The notes beneath the pieces were generated by a model. The model was not told where the DNA came from. It did no database searches and saw nothing but the letters and a program-made list of their open reading frames with translations. From NCBI GenBank assembly GCA_036272735.1, contig DATAYF010000585.1:1-15511 (forward strand): a DNA stretch of 15,511 nt, given 5' to 3'. Positions 15,501-15,511 of the stretch are shown here, one piece after another. Position 1 is the stretch's first letter, and every line of letters starts with the position of its first letter. The position numbers and the translations under genes were made by a program. The DNA is from DATAYF01 sp036272735. GTDB taxonomy: Bacteria; Chloroflexota; Ktedonobacteria; Ktedonobacterales; Ktedonobacteraceae.

Positions 15501-15511
15501 CATTCTACCCG

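Overview
The window reads as a stretch of chromosome from a member of the Chloroflexota, most likely a Ktedonobacter-like soil filamentous bacterium. That placement is inference from gene style: soluble multi-domain GAF/PAS sensor kinases, a kinase ending in a LuxR-type HTH, a free-standing MEDS protein, a zinc-ribbon/AIM24 protein, mid-to-high GC coding sequence and AT-rich spacers. No rRNA, tRNA, IS element or CRISPR array was found.

Layout: 19-2949 (+) is an FtsK/SpoIIIE DNA translocase that may begin left of the window. It converges on trmD (2986-3705, -), and a perfect 56-bp palindrome holds both stop codons. A sigma70-like promoter (3764-3792) precedes a two-component pair in which a soluble GAF-PAS histidine kinase (4004-5596) overlaps an OmpR/PhoB-type regulator (5596-6318) by one base. 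A UroD/MtaA-superfamily protein (6431-7414) follows. A near-perfect sigma70 promoter lies over its stop codon and leads, through a leader of about 280 nt, into a three-gene cluster: Nudix hydrolase (7727-8242), small two-helix membrane protein (8247-8588) and MEDS protein (8578-9231). These converge on an AIM24 protein (9294-10298, -). A 462-bp AT-rich divergent spacer with a long inverted repeat separates it from a class A penicillin-binding protein (10761-13166). Two tandem palindromes follow, then a GAF-GAF-HisKA_3-HATPase-LuxR sensor protein (13339-15432) and a perfect 68-bp palindrome.

The housekeeping part covers chromosome segregation (FtsK), tRNA m1G37 methylation (TrmD) and peptidoglycan synthesis (PBP). 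The remainder is mostly sensing and signalling.

The two most unusual signals are structural. First, about 180 bp of palindromic, repeated DNA lies in frame inside the first GAF domain of the last kinase, and a similar unit occurs in the MEDS/AIM24 spacer, which suggests a mobile palindromic element tolerated inside a protein. Second, long, perfect or nearly perfect palindromes of unrelated sequence sit at gene ends; most lack the T-tract of an ordinary intrinsic terminator, and in one case the palindrome includes the terminal codons of two genes.
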